From JBLNCE01 sp050260415 (GTDB lineage: Bacteria > Bacillota > UBA4882 > JAAYXC01): a DNA stretch of 64,000 nucleotides. A program made the translations under genes and the position numbers. Positions 60,801 through 64,000 of the stretch are shown here, piece by piece. A model generated the notes under the pieces. It made no database searches. It saw only the letters and a list, made by a program, of their open reading frames with translations, and was not told the origin of the DNA. The DNA lies in assembly GCA_050260415.1 (NCBI GenBank), contig JBLNCE010000055.1, positions 30,185 through 94,184 of the forward strand. The letters run 5' to 3'. The stretch's first letter is position 1; each line of letters starts with the position of its first letter.

Positions 60801-62458
60801 CCCTCGGAGCCTATCATCGTCTCGGTGGAGGTCACGATCTCCTCCCGGAGAGCGTCGATCGGCGGATTGGTCACCTGCGCAAAGAGCTGTTTGAAATAAT
60901 CGTAAAGCAGCTGCGGTTTTTCGGAAAGCACGGCCAAGGGCGTATCGTTGCCCATCGCCCCCACGGGATCGATCGCATCGCGGGCCATGGGGCCGATCAC
61001 CAGCCGCAGGTCCTCGTAACTATAGCCAAACGCCTTTTGCTTGCGGAGCAGATCTTCGGGCGCCATCGGCCCGGCGGTTTCGGCCCCCGGCAGATCCTCC
61101 AGCTTGACCTGGTATTCGTTCAACCAAGCACGGTACGGATGCGCGGCGGCCATCTTGTGTTTGAGCTCGTCGTCAGCGATGATCCGTCCTTCCTCCGTAT
61201 CGATGAGCAGCATCCGTCCGGGCTGAAGGCGGCCCTTGTAGGCCACACGATCCGGCGGCAGATCGATGACGCCGGCTTCCGAGGCCATGATGACCAGGTC
61301 GTCCTTGGTCACGTAATACCGGGAAGGACGCAAACCGTTGCGGTCGAGAACCGCCCCGACCTGTACCCCGTCCGTGAAGGCGATGGCGGCCGGACCGTCC
61401 CACGGCTCCATGAGGCAGCTGTGATACTCGTAAAACGCCTTTTTCTCATCGCTCATCGTCTCGTTGTTCGTCCACGGCTCCGGGATCATCATCATCACCG
61501 CATGCGGGAGGGATCGGCCGGCCAGCACGAGGAACTCGAGGCTGTTGTCGAAGATGGCCGAGTCGCTGCCGTCCGTGTCGATCACCGGCAGGACATGCTC
61601 CAGGTCTTTTCCGAAGAAGGGGGACTCGAAGGTGGACTGGCGCGCGTACATCCAGTTGATGTTGCCGCGCAGCGTGTTAATCTCGCCGTTATGGATTATA
61701 TATCGGTAGGGATGCGCCCGTTCCCAGCTGGGAAAGGTATTGGTGCTGTAACGGGAGTGGACCAAAGCCAGGGCGCTCGCCAGGGCGGGATCCGCGAGGT
61801 CGAGATAGAACTCGCCGACCTGCGCCGCTGTGAGCATGCCCTTATAAACCATGGTTTTGCAGGAGAGGCTGGCGATGTAGAACCATTGGCCGCCTTTGGT
61901 GCGGGCGTTCCGGATGGCCTTCTCGGCCCTTCGGCGGATGACATAGAGGTTTCGCTCAAAGCTCAAGTCGTCTTGGAGATCGGGGTTGCGCCAGATGAAG
62001 GCCTGGCGGATAAAGGGTTTGGTCGACCTTGCCGTGGCCCCTAGCTTCCGGTCGTCCGTGGGCACCGTCCGCCAGCCGAGGAAGCCTTGACCCTCCTCCT
62101 TCACGATCTTCTCGAACGTCTCTTCGCAGGCTTCGCGTTCCTCGTCGTCCGGCGGCAGGAAGACCATGCCGACGGCGTATTTGCCCGCCGGGGGCAGATG
62201 CAGATGCTGCGCAGCACAGGCCGAGCGGAGGAAAGTATCCGGGATCTGCAGGAGGATGCCGGCGCCGTCGCCTGTATTCGGCTCGCTCCCGCTGCCGCCG
62301 CGATGGCTGAGATTGATGAGGATCGTCAGCGCCTGGCGCACGATCTCGTGAGATTTGCGGCCTTTGATGTCCACGGCGAAGCCGATGCCGCAGGCGTCGT
62401 GCTCGAAACGGGGGTCGTAGAGCCCCTGTTTTGGGGGCCGGCCGGTTCTCATCTTCAT
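57866..62458 (-). CDS. gltB: Glutamate synthase, large subunit
   Basis: The 1,530-residue enzyme makes two glutamates from glutamine and 2-oxoglutarate. An N-terminal glutamine amidotransferase domain has catalytic Cys23 (HDACGIGF), exposed after removal of a 22-residue propeptide. A central domain follows, then the FMN synthase barrel (ISGYDGGTGASPRTSIRHAG near 1,050) with the 3Fe-4S cluster in CNLDTCPVGVATQ near 1,135, and a C-terminal beta-helix (about 1,260-1,500; GGKVIVYPP, GNVALYGATGGEAY). Length is normal. GGAGAGG precedes the ATG. It starts 57 bp after the IclR gene, with which it may be co-transcribed, and the P-II gene upstream points to nitrogen control. Confidence 0.97.
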   Translation of the reverse strand: MKMRTGRPPKQGLYDPRFEHDACGIGFAVDIKGRKSHEIVRQALTILINLSHRGGSGSEPNTGDGAGILLQIPDTFLRSACAAQHLHLPPAGKYAVGMVFLPPDDEEREACEETFEKIVKEEGQGFLGWRTVPTDDRKLGATARSTKPFIRQAFIWRNPDLQDDLSFERNLYVIRRRAEKAIRNARTKGGQWFYIASLSCKTMVYKGMLTAAQVGEFYLDLADPALASALALVHSRYSTNTFPSWERAHPYRYIIHNGEINTLRGNINWMYARQSTFESPFFGKDLEHVLPVIDTDGSDSAIFDNSLEFLVLAGRSLPHAVMMMIPEPWTNNETMSDEKKAFYEYHSCLMEPWDGPAAIAFTDGVQVGAVLDRNGLRPSRYYVTKDDLVIMASEAGVIDLPPDRVAYKGRLQPGRMLLIDTEEGRIIADDELKHKMAAAHPYRAWLNEYQVKLEDLPGAETAGPMAPEDLLRKQKAFGYSYEDLRLVIGPMARDAIDPVGAMGNDTPLAVLSEKPQLLYDYFKQLFAQVTNPPIDALREEIVTSTETMIGSEGKLLAPVPESCRQIKLQTPILTDGELAKLRAIDRPGFKPAVLPILFRPEQGEQGLVKAMDALCQAADERIREGANILILSDRDLGPAQAPIPALLAVSGLHHHLIREGTRTQVSLVLESGEPREVHHFALLLGYGVSAVNPYLAFASLKAGLIGGIDYEKAVKRYIKAATKGVLKVLSKMGISTIQGYQGAQIFEAVGLHNSIVERYFTWTPSRVGGVGLDVIAREACMRHAAAFAFEGGAAAEGALESRGQYQWRRDGEYHLYNPVSIHKLQQACRTEDYELYKEYARSINDQSQRLYTLRGLLKFKKDVNPLPLAEVESVESICRRFKTGAMSYGSISQEAHECLALAMNRLGGKSNSGEGGEDPARFKPEPNGDSRCSAIKQVASGRFGVTSEYLLSAQEIQIKIAQGAKPGEGGQLPGRKVYPWIARVRHATPGVGLISPPPHHDIYSIEDLAELIHDLKNANPQARISVKLVSEVGVGTIAAGVAKGRADVILISGYDGGTGASPRTSIRHAGLPWELGLAETHQTLLLNDLRSRVRLEADGKLMTGRDVAVAALLGAEEFGFATAPLVVLGCVMMRICNLDTCPVGVATQNPELRRRFAGDPRHVVNFMRFVAEEVREIMAELGFHTMDEMIGRVDRLEPAESGHWKTKGLDFSGILYQPAVPPNVGRRQLIHQDHGLEASLDRRVLLEICAPALDEKKPVRAILPIRNTDRVVGTMLGSEITRKYGAEGLPEDTIRLIFKGSAGQSFGAFIPRGVTLILEGDANDYLGKGLSGGKVIVYPPGGATFVPEENILVGNVALYGATGGEAYIRGIAGERFCVRNSGAHAVVEGVGDHGCEYMTGGRVVVLGTTGRNFAAGMSGGVAYVLDEKGDLARRCNLEMVELETLAEEEEIREVRDMIQRHLDYTGSNPAKKILARWEQSVPKIVKVMPKDYKRALKALTLMRQAGLSGDEATMAAFEENKGDMSRVSGN

Positions 62459-62515
62459 GCTCGAAACCTCTCCATACGTGTTAGCCTCAACAATGGTTCC
62501 TTTTTGAACCGGGAA

Positions 62516-63373
62516 TCAGATCGACTCCATCGTTCCATGTCCCAAGACCCGGCCTGGATTCCATCCGGTCGTACGCTTCGGGTATGCCTTGCCGCCCTTT
62601 ACGGAGCCGCCGAGTTCCAGAGATACATCGTTGGCGGCCTTGATCACCGCCGGAACGAGGACATTGCGCAGCCTATCCCCCTCAATGCGCCCATCGGGCC
62701 CGGATATACTTACCGCGCATACGATCCGGCCCTCATGGTTGCGTACCGGCGCGGCCGCGCAGCGCACGGCCGGCTCCATCTCCCCGAAGTCCAGCGCGTA
62801 TCCCTCTTTCCTCACCTTGTCCAGTTCCTGGAGCAGCCGTTCCGGATCGGTAATCGTCCGCGTCGTGTAACGTTTGAGCACCCTGCCGCGCAGGAGATGT
62901 TCCAGTTCATCCTCGGAAAGCGCGGCCAAGAGCACCTTGCCCGAACCGGTGCAATATGCCGGCCCGCGGGAACCGAGGCGGGCGCGCATCTTGATCATGC
63001 TTTCCGCCTCAACCTGGTCGATATAGACGACGTCCAATCCCTCCAACACGGCGAGATTGGCCGTTTCAGCACAACTCTGCGCCAATTTGCGCAGGTGCGG
63101 CCGGGCGATGGCCCTGATATCCAAGGACGCCAGGAATGACGTCCCCACCTCCAAAGCCTTGAAACCCAAGGAGTAGCGACCCGTGACCGAATCCTGGCGC
63201 GCGAACCCGCGCGACATCAGCGTAGCCAGCAAGCGGTGCACCGTACTTCGGGTCAACTCAACCTCGGCGCTAATCTCGCCAAGGCTCATGGGGCCGCCTT
63301 CCCGGGCCATCGCTTCGAGGATAGCGAGGCTGCGGTCAACGGCCTGAACCACGTGGGATTTGCGTTCTGCCAC
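62516..63373 (-). CDS. IclR-family transcriptional regulator
   Basis: The 285-residue regulator has an N-terminal winged helix (about 8-70; MSLGEISAEVELTRSTVHRL as the HTH). An IclR effector domain follows (about 80-255) with YIDQVEAESMIKMRARLGSR, YCTGSGKVLLAAL and the conserved GEMEPAVRCAAAPVRNHEG. The C-terminal 30 residues extend past the usual end. IclR proteins bind small organic acids or aromatic ligands and repress or activate catabolic genes. GTG at 63373 has GGAGGGAT upstream. A TTGTATACAA palindrome lies 27 bp before the start and could be its own operator. Being directly upstream of gltBD is unusual for IclR; control of glutamate synthase is possible but not shown. Confidence 0.92.
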   Translation of the reverse strand: MAERKSHVVQAVDRSLAILEAMAREGGPMSLGEISAEVELTRSTVHRLLATLMSRGFARQDSVTGRYSLGFKALEVGTSFLASLDIRAIARPHLRKLAQSCAETANLAVLEGLDVVYIDQVEAESMIKMRARLGSRGPAYCTGSGKVLLAALSEDELEHLLRGRVLKRYTTRTITDPERLLQELDKVRKEGYALDFGEMEPAVRCAAAPVRNHEGRIVCAVSISGPDGRIEGDRLRNVLVPAVIKAANDVSLELGGSVKGGKAYPKRTTGWNPGRVLGHGTMESI

Positions 63374-63399
63374 CAGCTATCCCTCCATTTCATGCAATC

Positions 63400-63409
63400 T
63401 TGTATACAA
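63400..63409. promoter_or_regulatory. Palindrome upstream of iclR-type gene
   Basis: TTGTATACAA is a perfect 10-bp palindrome 27 bp upstream of the leftward regulator gene, where its promoter or leader should be. Autoregulation by the IclR protein is the natural reading. The flanking gap 63374-63736 otherwise holds the terminator and repeat listed, and no gene. Confidence 0.4.
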
Positions 63410-63606
63410 TGTGATGTTCACTTGGATCCTTGTATCTCGCTCTACGACGCGGGTTTCCGCGCTGCGCGCCGTCTTGCCATGATTCTAAAGCCGTTTTGAA
63501 CCCATGTCAAGCGCAAGCATTTCATATCCTGGAAAGCGCCAAAAGAGCAAGAAAATCAGTTCTTGGCCTCAATCCCAGTCTTTGCCAAGATATACACACA
63601 AAAAGA

Positions 63607-63630
63607 CCTGAGGGAGCGCAGTCCCTCAGG
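63607..63630 (-). terminator. Intrinsic terminator of the P-II gene
   Basis: CCTGAGGGA (63607-63615) and TCCCTCAGG (63622-63630) form a 9-bp perfect stem with a 6-nt loop. Read leftward it is followed by TCTTTTTGTG, a good U-tract. It ends the transcript of the P-II gene and separates it from the IclR-gltB-gltD genes. Confidence 0.85.
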
Positions 63631-63659
63631 CCGTCAAGCCAAGCAAGCGCATTCTTTTG

Positions 63660-63733
63660 AGATTTCGAAAGTCAAAGCTGCGTACATGCCTTCGCGTCAA
63701 TAATATAGCTTTTCACGGTACTTTCGAAATCCG
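63660..63733. repeat. GATTTCGAAAGT repeat element, copy 2
   Basis: GATTTCGAAAGT (63660-63671) and ACTTTCGAAATC (63720-63731) are perfect 12-bp inverted arms. The right arm with its flanks is the exact complement of the 17-mer at 37914-37930. AGCTGCG follows the left arm here and at the other locus. It lies just past the P-II stop codon. Confidence 0.6.
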
Positions 63734-63736
63734 CAT

Positions 63737-64000
63737 TTATAATGCGGTTTCGCCCCGTTCCCCGGTGCGGATGCGGATTATCTCTTCCAGATTGCTGAAG
63801 ACGAAGATCTTCCCGTCACCAATCTCCCCCGTGCGGGCGCTTTCAACGATCGCCTGCGTGATTGCCTCGACATCGCCGTCCCGGGTGATGATTTCCAGTT
63901 TGATCTTGGGCAGGAGATCCAACTTGTACCGTTCGCCGCGCCATTGCTGGACGATGCCCTTCTGCTTGCCATGCCCCTCGATCTCGGAGATCATGACCCC
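63737..64000 (-). CDS. glnB: P-II family nitrogen regulator (partial, N-terminus off window)
   Basis: The frame stays open to the window edge, so the first 25-30 residues of a normal 112-residue P-II protein are missing. What is seen begins EIEGHGKQKGI and continues with the T-loop RGERYKLDLLPK, which keeps the Tyr that is uridylylated in GlnB. It ends ESARTGEIGDGKIFVFSNLE then EIIRIRTGERG, the ATP/2-oxoglutarate-binding segments. P-II proteins sense 2-oxoglutarate and energy and adjust ammonium transport and nitrogen assimilation. An intrinsic terminator follows at 63607. Upstream neighbours are outside the window; an ammonium transporter or glutamine synthetase gene would be usual. Confidence 0.92.
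   Translation of the reverse strand, partial: GVMISEIEGHGKQKGIVQQWRGERYKLDLLPKIKLEIITRDGDVEAITQAIVESARTGEIGDGKIFVFSNLEEIIRIRTGERGETAL

Noticed and set aside
60611..62044. A 477-codon open frame antisense to gltB
   Set aside because: It lies wholly within the conserved glutamate synthase gene and is rich in Arg, Gly and His as shadows of GC-rich genes are. No family features.
1..64000. tRNA, rRNA and known riboswitch genes
   Set aside because: I looked for cloverleaf-like, rRNA-like and common riboswitch motifs by eye and found none I could support. A covariance-model scan would be decisive.

Overview
The window looks like a chromosomal segment of a spore-forming, probably anaerobic Bacillota. 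The evidence is an H-type small acid-soluble spore protein gene, a SigA-type primary sigma factor with a perfect consensus promoter, strong GGAGG-type ribosome binding sites with many TTG/GTG starts, a PPi-type phosphofructokinase and many ABC sugar transporters. Base composition is GC-rich (near 58-60% by eye, not computed) except for a low-GC block at about 41.4-46.7 kb. A clostridial or Limnochordia-like lineage is a guess. No rRNA, tRNA, CRISPR array, transposase or phage gene was seen.

Layout. (1) 0-2.3 kb: a flavin-reductase-like protein, a DapF-like epimerase whose two catalytic cysteines are both serine, and the relic of a sugar ABC permease behind a ROK-type operator. (2) 2.3-18.3 kb, rightward: two SIS-domain amino-sugar-phosphate isomerase/deaminases around a ROK repressor, NagA, a three-gene sugar ABC transporter, PPi-type PFK, class II aldolase, a fucose/arabinose isomerase-like protein and triosephosphate isomerase. 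Together these could carry an imported N-acetyl-amino sugar to triose phosphates. A LarA-type racemase, a 53-residue membrane protein and a TauE/SafE permease follow. (3) 18.3-26.8 kb, leftward: rpoD; then an RbsABC-type sugar transporter, a Gfo/Idh/MocA oxidoreductase and a UroD-like protein; then the SASP gene. (4) 27-40.9 kb, rightward: a GH57-like enzyme coupled to a sulfatase, then four large secreted proteins (three GH74/sortilin-like beta-propellers and one metallophosphoesterase) sharing DNRLRE (CBM96-like) modules and Thr-Pro linkers. (5) 41.4-56.3 kb, rightward: an LplABC-type oligosaccharide transporter, a membrane AraC-type regulator, three sulfatases, an enolase-superfamily dehydratase, a GH4 glycosidase and an amidohydrolase, reading as a locus for uptake and intracellular breakdown of a sulfated glycan. 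(6) 56.3-64 kb, leftward: gltD, gltB, an IclR regulator and a P-II gene cut by the window edge, for nitrogen assimilation.

The gaps between genes carry several families of dispersed, structured repeats: (a) a GGTGTGAAAAACC-headed element with a CTCTCCC/GGGAGAG hairpin; (b) blocks of degenerate hexamers (TACGAG type and TATCGG type) with inverted arms, three of which travel with a conserved CCGGGACAACAAG module; (c) a MITE-like copy that appears to have inserted into an (a) element and duplicated 12 bp; (d) a GATTTCGAAAGT element seen at two loci 26 kb apart. These repeats are the least explained part of the window.
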